Origin: Comamonas thiooxydans
GTDB lineage: Bacteria; Pseudomonadota; Gammaproteobacteria; Burkholderiales; Burkholderiaceae_C
Direction: 5' to 3'
DNA length: 64,000 nt
Assembly: GCF_002157685.2 (NCBI RefSeq)
Contig: NZ_AP026738.1
Location: 5,146,001-5,210,000 of the forward strand
The position numbers were made by a program, and so were the translations under genes. Shown here one piece after another: positions 54,986-64,000 of this stretch (position 1 is the first letter of the stretch; each line of letters starts with the position of its first letter). The notes under the pieces were generated by a model that saw only the letters and a list, made by a program, of their open reading frames with translations, had not been told where the DNA came from and did no database searches.

Positions 54986-56770
54986 ATGATCCGGATCGCA
55001 GAACTCAAACTCCCTCTCTCGGCGGTTGAATACCACCCCGAGAACCATACCGAATACCAGCCCACGGACAAGCTCACCCAGCTTGCGGCCGAGCGCCTGG
55101 GAATTGCGGCCGCCGCCATTGCAAAGCTGCATGTGCACAAGCGCAGCTTCGATGCGCGCAAGGCGGAACTGCTGGCCGTCTACATCGTAGACATCACTTT
55201 GGCTGACGAGGGCCAGGAAGCCGCGCTGCTGACGCAGTTTGCCGACCATCCCCATGTCAATCCCACTCCCGACATGAGCTGGAAACCCGTGGGCCAGGCC
55301 CCGGCGGATCTGGACGAGCGCCCCGTGGTCGTGGGCTTTGGCCCCTGCGGCATGTTTGCCGGGCTGGTGCTGGCCCAGATGGGCTTCAAGCCCATCGTGC
55401 TGGAGCGCGGCAAAACCGTGCGCGAGCGCACCAAGGACACCTGGCGCCTGTGGCGCAAGCGCGAGCTGACGCCCGAGTCCAATGTGCAGTATGGCGAAGG
55501 CGGCGCCGGCACCTTCTCCGACGGCAAGCTCTACAGCCAGATCAAGGACCCGCGCCATCTGGGCCGCAAGGTGCTGACAGAGTTCGTGACCTATGGCGCG
55601 CCGCCCGAAATTCTCTACGCGGCTCACCCCCATATCGGCACTTTCAAGCTGGTCAAGCTGGTCGAGGGCATTCGCGAGGAAATCGTGCGCCTGGGCGGCG
55701 AAATCCGCTTCGAGCAGCGCGTGACCGATGTACAGATCGAAGACATCGACGGCCAGCGCCAGCTGGTCGGCCTGCAAGTGCTCGACCAGGCCACGGGCCA
55801 AAGCTATGCATTGCCCACCCATCATGCCGTGATGGCTCTGGGCCACAGCTCGCGCGACACTTTTGCCATGTTCTACGAGCGCGGCGTGGCCATGGAGGCC
55901 AAGCCCTTCTCCGTGGGCTTCCGCATCGAACATCCGCAAAGCGTGATCGACCGTGCCCGCTGGGGCAAGGATGCCGGCCACCCGCTGCTGGGCGCTGCCG
56001 ACTACAAGCTGGTGCACCATGCCAAAAACGGCCGCGCCGTCTACAGCTTCTGCATGTGCCCCGGCGGCACCGTGGTGGCCGCGACCAGCGAACCCGGGCG
56101 CGTCGTCACCAACGGCATGAGCCAGTACTCTCGCGCCGAGCGCAATGCCAATGCCGGCATGGTCTGCGCCATCAACCCCGAGGACTACCCGCAAGACGCT
56201 GAGAGCTTTGCCTGGGCCTTTGACGGCAAGACCTTTGGCGTTGAAAAGCAGCAAAAAGGCGAGCATCACCCGCTTTCCGGCATTGTGCTGCAGCGCCAGC
56301 TGGAGTCCAGAGCCTATGTGCTCGGCGGCCAGAACTACAGCGCTCCCGGCCAGCTCGTGGGCGACTTTGTCGCCGGCAAGCCCTCCACCGAGTTTGGCGA
56401 GGTGCAACCCTCGTACAAGCCCGGCATCAGCCTCGGCGATCTGCACCAGGCCCTGCCCTTCTATGCGATCGAAGCCATGCGCGAGGCCCTGCCCGCCTTT
56501 GGCAAGAAGATTCGCGGCTACGACATGAAGGATGCCGTGTTGACCGGTGTGGAAACCCGCACCTCGTCCCCGGTCAAGATCGGCCGCGGCGCCGACTTCC
56601 AGAGCGACAACACGCGCGGTCTGTACCCGGCCGGCGAAGGTGCCAGCTACGCGGGCGGCATTCTGTCGGCCGGTGTGGACGGCATCAAAGTCGGCGAGGC
56701 CGTTGCGGCCGCAATTCTCGGCGTCGAGGTGCCCTCCTCGGGCGCGCGCGGCTCGGGCGGCGCCCTCTAA
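54986..56770 (+). CDS. FAD-dependent oxidoreductase (COG2509 family)
   Basis: The 594-residue protein has an unusual N-terminal domain (about 1-100) followed by an FAD-binding Rossmann motif VVGFGPCGMFAGLVLAQMG near residue 114. Later segments GEGGAGTFSDGKLYSQI and ALGHSSRDTFAMFYERGV are typical of COG2509 FAD dehydrogenases. The C-terminal YPAGEGASYAGGILSAGVDGIK is a second FAD contact. Family members are conserved in many bacteria, but their reaction is not well known. It stands alone between dctM (229 bp away) and the barrel-protein gene. No partner is evident. Confidence 0.92.
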   Translation: MIRIAELKLPLSAVEYHPENHTEYQPTDKLTQLAAERLGIAAAAIAKLHVHKRSFDARKAELLAVYIVDITLADEGQEAALLTQFADHPHVNPTPDMSWKPVGQAPADLDERPVVVGFGPCGMFAGLVLAQMGFKPIVLERGKTVRERTKDTWRLWRKRELTPESNVQYGEGGAGTFSDGKLYSQIKDPRHLGRKVLTEFVTYGAPPEILYAAHPHIGTFKLVKLVEGIREEIVRLGGEIRFEQRVTDVQIEDIDGQRQLVGLQVLDQATGQSYALPTHHAVMALGHSSRDTFAMFYERGVAMEAKPFSVGFRIEHPQSVIDRARWGKDAGHPLLGAADYKLVHHAKNGRAVYSFCMCPGGTVVAATSEPGRVVTNGMSQYSRAERNANAGMVCAINPEDYPQDAESFAWAFDGKTFGVEKQQKGEHHPLSGIVLQRQLESRAYVLGGQNYSAPGQLVGDFVAGKPSTEFGEVQPSYKPGISLGDLHQALPFYAIEAMREALPAFGKKIRGYDMKDAVLTGVETRTSSPVKIGRGADFQSDNTRGLYPAGEGASYAGGILSAGVDGIKVGEAVAAAILGVEVPSSGARGSGGAL

Positions 56771-56948
56771 GCGGGGGCAGGCAGCCGCTCTGCACCCACT
56801 TCCAGCCATGCCAGCCCTGCTGCTGGCTGCCTTTGATGGCCGCGTCCATACCAGACGTCATGGCTTCACAAGTTTTTGGGCGCTGACTGACAATGCACCA
56901 GGCTTGGCATCGCTACGCTGGTGACTTCATTGCACGCCAGGCGTCACC

Positions 56949-57518
56949 ATGAAACCTCTACGACCTGCCCCTGCCTCCGTGTCCCTGGGACTGGCCTGCT
57001 GGCTGGCGGCAGTCAGTGTCAGCGCACAAACCAGTGACGTTGCTGCTGCGGCCGACACTGTCGGCAACAAGCCCTCAGCGCTGTCGGGCTGGATGTTCGG
57101 CTATGCCCCTCTTGACTGGCATTTCTCCGATGCCAAGAAGGAAAACGATTTCGAGCCCGACGAACAAAAGCACGCCTATGTCTGGCTGATCCAGGCCGAG
57201 AAGGAGCTGGACGAGCGCCATATCGCGGGATTTGCCTATTTCAGGAACTCATTCGGCCAGCCCAGCCAGTACGCCTATTACGGCTGGCGATTCAGGCCGT
57301 TTGACAGCGTGCCAGGCCTTTTTTTCAAGGTCACGGGCGGCATCATTCACGGCTACAAGTTTCCGTACAACAAGAAGATCCCGTTCAACAACCGGCATGG
57401 CTGGGGCATCACGGCCATTCCGGCCGTGGGCTATGACTTCAACAGCAACTGGGGCACCCAGATTAATGTGCTGGGCAATGCCGGCGTGATGTTCCAGCTC
57501 AACTACACGGTTCGCTAG
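56949..57518 (+). CDS. Predicted exported beta-barrel protein
   Basis: The 189-residue protein has a clear signal peptide with cleavage near SVSAQ (about residue 28). The mature part alternates aromatic and small residues (YAPLDWHFSD, FAYFRNSFGQPSQYAYYGW, FFKVTGGIIHGYKF, YDFNSNWGTQINVLG) and ends in NYTVR. This looks like an eight-stranded outer-membrane barrel, somewhat reminiscent of PagP. I cannot assign a function. It converges with the crotonase gene, 18 bp apart. It has no operon partner in view. Confidence 0.8.
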   Translation: MKPLRPAPASVSLGLACWLAAVSVSAQTSDVAAAADTVGNKPSALSGWMFGYAPLDWHFSDAKKENDFEPDEQKHAYVWLIQAEKELDERHIAGFAYFRNSFGQPSQYAYYGWRFRPFDSVPGLFFKVTGGIIHGYKFPYNKKIPFNNRHGWGITAIPAVGYDFNSNWGTQINVLGNAGVMFQLNYTVR

Positions 57519-57536
57519 GCCGTCGGGTACGACCTG

Positions 57537-58331
57537 TCAGGAACCGCGCAGCCTGGCAAAGTCGGGCGCACGCTTTTCCAGAAAGGCCGCAATGCCTTCG
57601 CGGGACTCCTCGCTGCCCTGGGCCTCGACCATATGGTCGGCCTCCAGCGCCAGCTGCTGCTCCAGGCCGTGGCTGTGGGCTACCCGGCACAGTGCCTTGA
57701 TACGCGCGGTCGCCACTTCCGGCCCCTGGGCCAGTTGCCCTGCCAGCTCCAGCGCTTGGGCCAGGGCCTGGCCCGGCTCCGTCAAACGGTTGATACAGCC
57801 ATGCTCATGCATGCGCTCGCCGCTGATGCGCTCGCCCGTCAGGCAGAGCTCGGTCAGCAATTGACGGGACATGAATTCGGCCAGAAACGACGTCGCGCCA
57901 CCGTCGGGTGTGAGGCCGACCTTCACATAGGCCACCGAGAAAACCGCCGACCTTGCCGCCACCAGCATGTCGCAAGCCATGGCCAGAGACAGGCCTGCAC
58001 CAGCAGCAGCCCCCTCCACCGCCGCGATCACGGGCTTGGGGCAGTCGCGTATGGCACGAATCAGATGGTTGAGATCCTCAAGCTTTAGGCGGCGTTCGGC
58101 CAGCGGCATCTCGCGCCTCGTTGCCAGCTGGTTCAGATCGCCACCAGCGCAGAAATGACCGCCCTCGCCCGTGAGGATCACGGCGGCCACCGAGGCATCG
58201 GTGCCGGCCGCACGCAGCTCTTCCATGACCGCGTAGTAATACTCGGGCGACAGCGCGTTGCGCGCGGCCTGGTTGTTGTTGGAGAGGATGAGAACAGCGC
58301 CTTCGCGGCGCGTGACAAGAGCAGGATTCAC
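57537..58331 (-). CDS. Enoyl-CoA hydratase/isomerase family protein (PaaG-like)
   Basis: The 264-residue crotonase has the oxyanion segment HFCAGGDLNQL, but the first catalytic Glu is Ser (GAGLSLAMACD) and the second is replaced in the region FSVAYVKVGLTPDGGATSF. The retained Asp in LTPDGG matches the catalytic Asp of PaaG-type isomerases (1,2-epoxyphenylacetyl-CoA isomerase). It is therefore more likely an isomerase than a hydratase. A GTG start at 58331 is preceded by AGGAGG at 6 bp. It stands alone on the minus strand, without the other paa genes. Confidence 0.9.
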   Translation of the reverse strand: MNPALVTRREGAVLILSNNNQAARNALSPEYYYAVMEELRAAGTDASVAAVILTGEGGHFCAGGDLNQLATRREMPLAERRLKLEDLNHLIRAIRDCPKPVIAAVEGAAAGAGLSLAMACDMLVAARSAVFSVAYVKVGLTPDGGATSFLAEFMSRQLLTELCLTGERISGERMHEHGCINRLTEPGQALAQALELAGQLAQGPEVATARIKALCRVAHSHGLEQQLALEADHMVEAQGSEESREGIAAFLEKRAPDFARLRGS

Positions 58332-58417
58332 GGCAAACCTCCTGCATCCGACTCTAGCGATGCTGGCATGGCCCGCCTAGCGGGCTTATGCCATCTCTTG
58401 TCACCTAGCGGACGCCC

Positions 58418-58786
58418 TCAGCGGCGCGGTCCCCAATGGCCACCGCCATGATGCCAGCCGCCAGGACCATGGTTCCAGCCCCCTTCATGCCAGCCGTAGC
58501 CAGGACGTGGTGGCATGGCCCAGCGACCGGGACGCCAGTTGTAGCGTCCGCCGCCCCAGCCCCAGGAGCCGCCGATCCAGACATAGGCCGGCGAGGGTGC
58601 CACTGGAATCACCTCGTTGATCAGAGGAGGCGGGGCCATGGGTGCATAAACGTCGCCCGCGACCACCTCGGTTCCATAAGCCGGATAGGCCGGGGCCACC
58701 ACACAGCCCGTAAGCAGGGCGGCCGAGCCGCCCAGCAGCAAGACCGGCAGCAGGCGGCGGGTCATGGTTTGAGAGATGAAGGACAT
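58418..58786 (-). CDS. Trp/Gly/His-rich lipoprotein with YXWGXW-type repeats
   Basis: The 122-residue product has a lipoprotein signal with lipobox LLTGC near residue 28, then a Pro/Ala/Val linker. The tail of about 50 residues is rich in Trp, Gly and His with spaced repeats such as YVWIGGSWGWGGG, RPGRWAM, YGWHEGGW and GGWHHGG. This fits the YXWGXW-repeat family of outer-membrane or periplasmic proteins of unknown role; His richness may bind metals. The start at 58786 follows CAGGAG; a TTG at 58834 would fall inside the htpX terminator. Confidence 0.8.
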   Translation of the reverse strand: MSFISQTMTRRLLPVLLLGGSAALLTGCVVAPAYPAYGTEVVAGDVYAPMAPPPLINEVIPVAPSPAYVWIGGSWGWGGGRYNWRPGRWAMPPRPGYGWHEGGWNHGPGGWHHGGGHWGPRR

Positions 58787-58829
58787 CACAACTCCTGAAA
58801 GTCCGAGGGACATGTATATGCTCCTACAA

Positions 58830-58863
58830 CGCAAAAGCCCCTGCCAGTTGTTGACAGGGGCTT
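58830..58863 (-). terminator. Terminator of htpX
   Basis: A 9-bp stem AAGCCCCTG / CAGGGGCTT with an 11-nt loop is followed on the minus strand by a short T run (TTTTGCG). It lies 49 bp after the htpX stop codon. Confidence 0.75.
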
Positions 58864-58911
58864 GTGAAGCAGCGGTAAAGACCGGCTACTGCCTTTTACA
58901 CATGTGTACGC

Positions 58912-59784
58912 TTAGCGGGCGTTTTGCAGTGCAGCAATGCGTTGCTCGATGGGCGGATGGGTGGAGAACAGCTGGCCGATGCCGCCGGCAATGCCCATGG
59001 CCGCCACGCTCTTGGGCAGCTCGCCCGGATGCATGCCGCCCAGACGCGCCAGCGCATTCATCATGGGCTGCTTGCGGCCCATGAGCTGTGCGGCACCCGC
59101 ATCGGCACGGAACTCGCGCTGGCGCGAGAACCAGGCAACGATCATGGCGGCGACAAAGCCCAGCAGGATATCCAGCACCACGGTGGTGATCATGTAGCCG
59201 ATGCCGGGGCCCGAGCTTTGCTCGTCATTGCGGCGCAGGAAGGAGTCGACCGCATAGCCGATCACGCGCGAGAGGAAGACCACAAAGGTGTTCATCACGC
59301 CCTGGATCAGCGTCATGGTCACCATGTCGCCATTGGCGATGTGGGCCACTTCGTGGCCGATCACGGCCTCGACCTCTTCACGCGTCATGCCTTCCAGCAG
59401 ACCGGTGGACACGGCCACCAGGGCCGAGTTCTTGAATGCACCGGTCGCAAAGGCGTTGGGCTCGCCCTCATAGATGCCGACTTCGGGCATGCCGATGCCG
59501 GCCTTCTCGGCAAAGCCGCGCACGGTGTTGACGATCCAGGCCTCATCGGCATTGCGCGGCTCGTTGATGACCTGCACGCCCGATGTCCACTTGGCCATCG
59601 GCTTGGAGATCAGCAGCGAGATGATGGCGCCGCCAAAGCCCATGATGAAGGCAAAACCCAGCAGGGCGCCCAGATTGAGGCCGTTGGCAGTGAGGTAGCG
59701 GTTGACGCCCAGCAAGCTGGCGACGATGCCCAATACCGCCACCACGGCGATATTGGTCAGTAGAAATAAGGCAATACGTTTCAT
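58912..59784 (-). CDS. htpX: Protease HtpX
   Basis: HtpX is a membrane zinc metalloprotease that removes damaged inner-membrane proteins. The 290-residue protein begins with a hydrophobic helix pair ([21 protein letters not shown], then [21 protein letters not shown]). It has the catalytic HEVAH motif in [11 protein letters not shown] near residue 142, and further helices. The start 59784 is chosen over the upstream start at 59820 because it gives the standard MKRI N-terminus and has GGAG upstream. It follows the DUF3025 gene by 73 bp. No clear heat-shock promoter was found. Length is normal. Confidence 0.97.
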   Translation of the reverse strand: MKRIALFLLTNIAVVAVLGIVASLLGVNRYLTANGLNLGALLGFAFIMGFGGAIISLLISKPMAKWTSGVQVINEPRNADEAWIVNTVRGFAEKAGIGMPEVGIYEGEPNAFATGAFKNSALVAVSTGLLEGMTREEVEAVIGHEVAHIANGDMVTMTLIQGVMNTFVVFLSRVIGYAVDSFLRRNDEQSSGPGIGYMITTVVLDILLGFVAAMIVAWFSRQREFRADAGAAQLMGRKQPMMNALARLGGMHPGELPKSVAAMGIAGGIGQLFSTHPPIEQRIAALQNAR

Positions 59785-59857
59785 CGAGGGTGTACTCCAC
59801 ACAGGGGACAAAATGACCAAAACCCCTGAGGCACCGCCTGTGCAGGACGAATGCTCA

Positions 59858-60694
59858 TCAAACCAGTTCTGTTTCTGGCAGTACCCGTTGTTGTGTTGTT
59901 TGTGCGGTACGTGGGGCTCGGAAAACTAGAGAGTCATCATAGAAGGAAAAGTTCTGGTTTTGCAGGCACCAGTCCGGGATTCCTAATATGGGAATTGGTA
60001 GATAGGGCTTGCTGACCAGATTGCAAGACTGGGTCCGCAACTGATCGTCCAGCCAGCCATCGGCCTCGGCCAGCGACGCCAGGCCAGGAGCCTGCTCCAG
60101 CGGCACGCAGATCACATGCGCCGTGATGGCCTTGCGCGGCTGGACCAGCTTTTCCAGCAGGGCATGGCCTATGGGAAGAAAGCGCGCCTGCTCCCACAGC
60201 GCACGTCGGCCCACAAACAGCTCCTGCCAGCGCTTGTCGCGCAGCGCATCGCACAGGGCCTGTGGCGCCAGCAGCAGGCCGCCGTTCTCGTCCAGCACCG
60301 TGATCGAGTCGCGCAGGCGCCCGCGCTGCGCCCCCACGCCCTGGCGCGCGATCTCGGCCGCCTGCAGCGCATTGAGCCGCTGCTTGAGCCTGGGCCAGTG
60401 CAGCCAGATCAGGCCGTTGAAGAAATCATGCAGATTGTCGCGCGTAGGAATGCTGCGCCGGCTGTGGATAAATTCCTCATAGGCCTGACCCGCAGGCAGC
60501 TGCAACTGTTCGACGAACTGCCAGCCCGGCAGCAGTCCGTGGGCGGCAGCCACCTCCTGCAAGGCCCTGGCCACGCCGGCACCGCCCAGCACCTGGTCAT
60601 GAACCTGACGTCCAATCGCTTGCAGCGGGGCCAGCCAGGGCGCCTGCCAATCAATGGCCCAATCCACCGACTGCATTGCGGCTGGCTGCATCAA
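59858..60694 (-). CDS. DUF3025 family protein
   Basis: The 278-residue protein fits DUF3025, with the hallmark [23 protein letters not shown] near residue 88 and a later [18 protein letters not shown] and [11 protein letters not shown]. No signal peptide or membrane segment is apparent. The start overlaps the stop of the upstream NYN-domain gene by 4 bp. This close coupling implies that the two proteins are made together. The function of DUF3025 is unknown. Confidence 0.92.
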   Translation of the reverse strand: MMQPAAMQSVDWAIDWQAPWLAPLQAIGRQVHDQVLGGAGVARALQEVAAAHGLLPGWQFVEQLQLPAGQAYEEFIHSRRSIPTRDNLHDFFNGLIWLHWPRLKQRLNALQAAEIARQGVGAQRGRLRDSITVLDENGGLLLAPQALCDALRDKRWQELFVGRRALWEQARFLPIGHALLEKLVQPRKAITAHVICVPLEQAPGLASLAEADGWLDDQLRTQSCNLVSKPYLPIPILGIPDWCLQNQNFSFYDDSLVFRAPRTAQTTQQRVLPETELV

Positions 60695-61572
60695 GGCAGC
60701 ACCTCGTCCTGATGCCCACGCAGATCGCGCACCGCCACTCTGGCCGTGCCTTCGTCACGCAACTCGAACACCTGGGTCGCGGCCATGAGCTTGGTCAGCG
60801 AGGCATAGCCATAGTTGCGCGCATCAAACGACAACTTGTTGCCGATATGCGTGCCCACCGCCGCCACACGTGCCCAGCCGGCTTCGTCCTGCGTCGCCTT
60901 GACGGCATCGCGCAGCATGGCAATGAGCTGCCTGTCTTCCTTGAGCATGTGCGAAGGCACGCGCAGCGTGGTGCATGCCGGTGCGGCCACACCGGTGCCG
61001 CCAGCCACCCGGCCATTGCCGGCGTTGAGATTCGGTCCCAGCGGCTGGCCTGCCGCGGGCACGGCACGCGGCACGGCTTCGGCCTCCAGTGCCTCGCGGC
61101 GCTCGCTGCGGCTGACAATGCCGTCGCCCAGCTCCTTGAGCGCATCGAAATACAGAAAGCGCGAGCAGGCATTGACGAAAGCCCTGGGCGTCTGCTCCGC
61201 CCCGAATCCATAGACGGCAGCGCCCTTGGCGCGCAAATGCATGACCAGCGGGGTGAAGTCGGCATCCGACGAGACGATGCCGAAGGCATCGGGCTTTTCG
61301 GTGTAGAGCAGCTCCATGGCATCCACCGTCATGGCCATATCGGTCGCGTTCTTGCCCTTGGAGTAATCGAACTGCTGCATGGGCCGCACGGCGTACTCCA
61401 GCAGCTTGCTCTGCCAGCCGTGCAGACCGGCCTTGGTCCAGTTGCCATAGGCACGGCGAATATTGATCAGGCCGAAGGTGGACAGCTCGGTCAATATCTC
61501 GTCAATCATCTCCGCGGGCGCGTTGTCCGCATCGATCAGCAAGGCAATCCTGGGCTGGACATCGTTGGGCAT
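60691..61572 (-). CDS. NYN-domain (LabA/DUF88-type) protein with C-terminal OST-HTH/LOTUS-like domain
   Basis: The 293-residue protein has an N-terminal NYN/PIN-like nuclease domain: ALLIDADNAPAEMI near residue 9, KNATDMAMTVDAMELL near 71 and VSSDADFTPLVMHLR near 97, giving the acidic residues expected for RNA or DNA hydrolysis. The C-terminal part (about 205-285, HTH-like, ending FDARNYGYASLTKLMAATQVFELRDEG) is typical of the OST-HTH/LOTUS domain that binds RNA. CAGGAG precedes the ATG at 61572. It is coupled to DUF3025. A role in RNA turnover is likely from the domains. Confidence 0.92.
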   Translation of the reverse strand: MPNDVQPRIALLIDADNAPAEMIDEILTELSTFGLINIRRAYGNWTKAGLHGWQSKLLEYAVRPMQQFDYSKGKNATDMAMTVDAMELLYTEKPDAFGIVSSDADFTPLVMHLRAKGAAVYGFGAEQTPRAFVNACSRFLYFDALKELGDGIVSRSERREALEAEAVPRAVPAAGQPLGPNLNAGNGRVAGGTGVAAPACTTLRVPSHMLKEDRQLIAMLRDAVKATQDEAGWARVAAVGTHIGNKLSFDARNYGYASLTKLMAATQVFELRDEGTARVAVRDLRGHQDEVLP

Positions 61573-61628
61573 GCAATCTCCTGAGCGCTGTTTGGCCAAG
61601 CCTAACCGAGGCCTTGCTCAAAGCCAAA

Positions 61629-61657
61629 TTAAAAAAGGAGCAGCTTGCGCAACTCCT
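61629..61657 (-). terminator. Terminator of pyrC
   Basis: An imperfect stem with GGAG/CTCC at its base and GCGC-type pairing above (61638-61657) is followed on the minus strand by TTTTTTAATTT. It lies about 65 bp after the pyrC stop. Confidence 0.75.
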
Positions 61658-61721
61658 TTCTTGATTTCAGACCGAAAACACCTTTGATTCAAGTGAACGC
61701 AGGCGCTTGCAGCTACTGTTT

Positions 61722-62759
61722 TTAGTCCAGCATCTTCCAGGGCAGGGCTTCGCCAAAGCGCAGAGGCTTGAGCTGCGCCCCTTCGCCGTATGCAAAGCTC
61801 ACGGGAGGTGTCCAGCTTTCCTTGACCAGGGTGATGGTGTCGGTGTTGCGGGGCAGGCCGTAGAAATCGGCGCCGTTGAAGGCAGCAAAGGCTTCGAGCT
61901 TGTCCAGGGCGCCGACGCCGTCAAACACCTCGGCATACATCTCGATGGCGGCGTGGGCGCTGTAGCAGCCGGCGCAGCCGGTCGCGGCCTCCTTCAGATG
62001 CGCAGCATGGGGAGCGCTGTCCGTGCCCAGGAAGAACTTGCTGCTGCCGCTGGTGGCGGCCTGCACCAGCGCCAGGCGATGAGTTTCGCGCTTCAGGACC
62101 GGCAGGCAATAGAAGTGCGGGCGCACGCCGCCCAGGAAGATGGCATTGCGGTTGAACAGCAGATGCTGGGGCGTGATGGTCGCTGCCAGAAAATCATCGG
62201 CTGCGGCCACGTACTCGGCGGCTTCCTTGGTCGTCACATGCTCCATGACGATCTTGAGCTCGGGGAAGTCCTTGCGCAAAGGCTTGAGCTGCTGCTCGAT
62301 GAACACGGCCTCGCGGTCGAACAGGTCGATGCTCTGATCGGTCACTTCACCGTGCACCAGCAGCACCAGGCCTTCGCGCTGCATGGCTTGCAGCGTCGGG
62401 TAGATCTTGCGCAGATCGGTCACGCCATGGTCGGAATTGGTCGTGGCACCTGCGGGGTACAGCTTGCAGGCCACCACGCCGGCCGCCTTGGCACGCACGA
62501 TTTCCTCAGGGCCCAGGTTGTCCGTCAGATACAGCGTCATCAGCGGCTGGAACCGGCTGCCTTCAGGCACGGCCGACAGAATGCGGGCGCGGTAGTCCGC
62601 AGCCATCTCCGCCGTGGTGACCGGGGGCTTGAGGTTGGGCATGATGATGGCACGGCCCATCTGGCGGGCAGTGTGCGGCACCACGCAGCGCATGGCATCG
62701 CCATCGCGCACATGCAAGTGCCAGTCATCGGGGCGGGTAATCGTGATGGTCTGAGTCAT
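61722..62759 (-). CDS. pyrC: Dihydroorotase
   Basis: PyrC cyclises N-carbamoyl-aspartate to dihydroorotate in pyrimidine synthesis. The 345-residue protein is the E. coli-type (class II) enzyme. The first metal-binding motif [11 protein letters not shown] is near residue 10, the carbamylated Lys is in [13 protein letters not shown] near residue 100, and [11 protein letters not shown] and GTDSAPH follow. It is divergent from the ornithine cyclodeaminase gene, 138 bp apart. The start ATG at 62759 gives the standard N-terminus. A terminator follows downstream. Confidence 0.97.
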   Translation of the reverse strand: MTQTITITRPDDWHLHVRDGDAMRCVVPHTARQMGRAIIMPNLKPPVTTAEMAADYRARILSAVPEGSRFQPLMTLYLTDNLGPEEIVRAKAAGVVACKLYPAGATTNSDHGVTDLRKIYPTLQAMQREGLVLLVHGEVTDQSIDLFDREAVFIEQQLKPLRKDFPELKIVMEHVTTKEAAEYVAAADDFLAATITPQHLLFNRNAIFLGGVRPHFYCLPVLKRETHRLALVQAATSGSSKFFLGTDSAPHAAHLKEAATGCAGCYSAHAAIEMYAEVFDGVGALDKLEAFAAFNGADFYGLPRNTDTITLVKESWTPPVSFAYGEGAQLKPLRFGEALPWKMLD

Positions 62760-62897
62760 GGCCGATATTGTCCCATCTTCCCCGGCGACAGGGCCGCACC
62801 CGACCCCGCAAGAGCAGTGCGCCCACGGCGGTCACAGGCTCTTCTCTCTGGCATTTGGCGCAAAAATCCTCAAAAATGAAGCCAAGGAGGAGGTCTT

Positions 62898-64000
62898 ATG
62901 TCTGTTCCTCAAGCTATGGCCGGCACACCATTGCGTACCGACTTTCTCAGCGCCAGCGACGCAGCCCGGCTGGTCGCGCGCATCGGCATCACCCAGGTGC
63001 TGCGCCTGATCAGCCAAGCCCTGGAGGCCGACTTCGGCCGCTGGCAGGACTTCGACAAAAGCGCACGTACCGCCGCCCATTCCGCCAGCGGCGTGATCGA
63101 GCTGATGCCGGTGGCCGATGCACGGGACTACGCCTTCAAATACGTCAACGGCCACCCGCACAATCCGCGTCTGGGCCTTCCCACGGTGATGGCTTTCGGC
63201 GCGCTGGCCGATGTCGCCACCGGCATGCCGCGCTTTGTCAGCGAGCTGACGCTGACCACGGCCTTGCGCACCGCCGCCACATCCGCCATGGCCGCGCGCC
63301 ATCTGGCGCGCGCCGGAAACCGCAGCATGGCGCTGATCGGCAATGGCTCGCAAAGCGAATTCCAGGCGCTGGCCTTCATGGAGCTGCTGGGCGTGCGCGA
63401 GCTGCGCCTGTTCGACATCGACCCTGCAGCCTCGCAAAAGCTGCTGCGCAACCTGCAGCCGTTCCTGCCCGACTTTTCCGCCACGGCCACCGTCTGCACC
63501 AGCGTGCGGGACGCCGTGGCCGGCACGGACATCGTGACCACCGCCACCGCCGACAAGACCCGCGCCACCATCATCCCCGGGCATTTGCTGGAGCCCGGCA
63601 TGCATATCAATGCCGTGGGCGGCGATTGCCCCGGCAAGACAGAGTTCGATGCCAGCGCCCTGCAGCGTGCGCAGGTCTTTGTCGAGTACGAGCCGCAGAC
63701 GCGCATCGAGGGCGAGCTGCAACAGATGCCGGCCGACTTTGCCGTGACCGAGCTCTGGCGCGTGCTGCAGAAGCTGACGCCGGGCCGGACATCGGACGCC
63801 CAGATCACCTTGTTCGACTCCGTAGGATTCGCGCTGGAGGACTACTCGGCGCTGCGCACCATGCACAGCCTGGCACGAGGCGCGGGCCTGCTGTCACAGA
63901 TCGAGCTGGTGCCGGAACTCGCCGACCCCAAGGATCTGTTTGCCATGGTGAGACAGGCAGCCAGTCCCCAGATCATCAATCTTGCGGCCCGTAAGACGGC
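62898..64000 (+). CDS. Ornithine cyclodeaminase family protein, partial (3' end beyond window)
   Basis: Ornithine cyclodeaminase converts ornithine to proline and ammonia with NAD. At least 367 codons are open to the right edge without a stop. The sequence has FKYVNGHPHNPRLGLPTVMAFG near residue 75, ELTLTTALRTAATSAMAARHL near 117, the NAD-binding GNGSQSEFQA near 150, and NAVGGDCPGKTE near 240. The start at 62898 follows AGGAGG; an earlier in-frame reading in another frame is a shadow. The length exceeds the common 315-350 residues, so the C-terminus may be extended. Substrate specificity within the OCD/mu-crystallin family is not certain. Confidence 0.9.
   Translation, partial: MSVPQAMAGTPLRTDFLSASDAARLVARIGITQVLRLISQALEADFGRWQDFDKSARTAAHSASGVIELMPVADARDYAFKYVNGHPHNPRLGLPTVMAFGALADVATGMPRFVSELTLTTALRTAATSAMAARHLARAGNRSMALIGNGSQSEFQALAFMELLGVRELRLFDIDPAASQKLLRNLQPFLPDFSATATVCTSVRDAVAGTDIVTTATADKTRATIIPGHLLEPGMHINAVGGDCPGKTEFDASALQRAQVFVEYEPQTRIEGELQQMPADFAVTELWRVLQKLTPGRTSDAQITLFDSVGFALEDYSALRTMHSLARGAGLLSQIELVPELADPKDLFAMVRQAASPQIINLAARKT

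Noticed and set aside
1..64000. CRISPR arrays, tRNA genes, insertion sequences, prophage or toxin-antitoxin pairs
   Set aside because: No regularly spaced repeats, cloverleaf-like sequence, transposase or integrase other than XerC was recognised.

Overview
The window looks like a chromosomal segment of a betaproteobacterium of the family Comamonadaceae, most likely Comamonas or a close relative such as Delftia. The signs are high-GC coding, a conserved division and cell-wall cluster, a dapF-DUF484-xerC order, two orphan Bug/TctC-type binding proteins, and several regulator/CoA-catabolism cassettes. The genus is inferred from gene content and protein style, not from a marker search. I see no rRNA, tRNA, phage, insertion sequence or CRISPR array. 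Only the two genes cut by the window ends (murF at the left, ornithine cyclodeaminase at the right) are incomplete.

Layout. 1-6064 (minus): mraZ-rsmH-ftsL-ftsI-murE-murF, with short gaps or ATGA overlaps. 6419-11026 (minus): hslU, hslV, a STAS-domain protein of unknown function and a long-form dksA. A sigma-32-like promoter abuts the hslV start codon. 11281-15266 (minus): a His-rich metal-chaperone GTPase, then xerC, DUF484 and dapF. 15317-23662 (minus): a catabolic block reading crotonase, feruloyl-CoA-synthase-like ligase, SDR dehydrogenase, two 92%-identical Bug receptors, acyl-CoA dehydrogenase and MarR regulator. This looks like CoA-dependent breakdown of a phenylpropenoid or similar acid. 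23822-26350 (plus): a Nudix/metallo-beta-lactamase fusion and a pseudouridine-synthase homologue lacking its catalytic motifs.

26386-30344 (plus) is the most striking locus. A Fur-box promoter precedes a single protein that fuses an ECF sigma factor to a FecR-type anti-sigma factor, followed by a TonB-dependent receptor with an STN signalling domain. This is a complete cell-surface-signalling iron-uptake switch in two genes, comparable to the IutY hybrid described in Pseudomonas putida. 30391-30728 (minus) is the RNase P RNA gene with its terminator. 30748-32578: divergent AraC regulator and EamA exporter around a perfect inverted repeat. 33140-37583: MFS transporter, DUF2848 protein and amidase, facing a LysR gene. 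37740-44301: cysK with terminator, an ABC exporter, an orphan LuxR-type regulator, and a LysR plus quinone oxidoreductase pair with a 21-bp dyad upstream.

44456-49704 (plus): DUF2164, a small hypothetical gene, sbcD and sbcC. 49713-50678 (minus): an exported intradiol dioxygenase-like protein. 51018-54756 (plus): a TRAP transporter whose DctM subunit carries a large, repeat-containing insertion. 54986-64000: FAD oxidoreductase, outer-membrane barrel candidate, a crotonase, a Trp/Gly/His-rich lipoprotein, htpX, DUF3025, a NYN-domain protein, pyrC, and a divergent partial ornithine cyclodeaminase.
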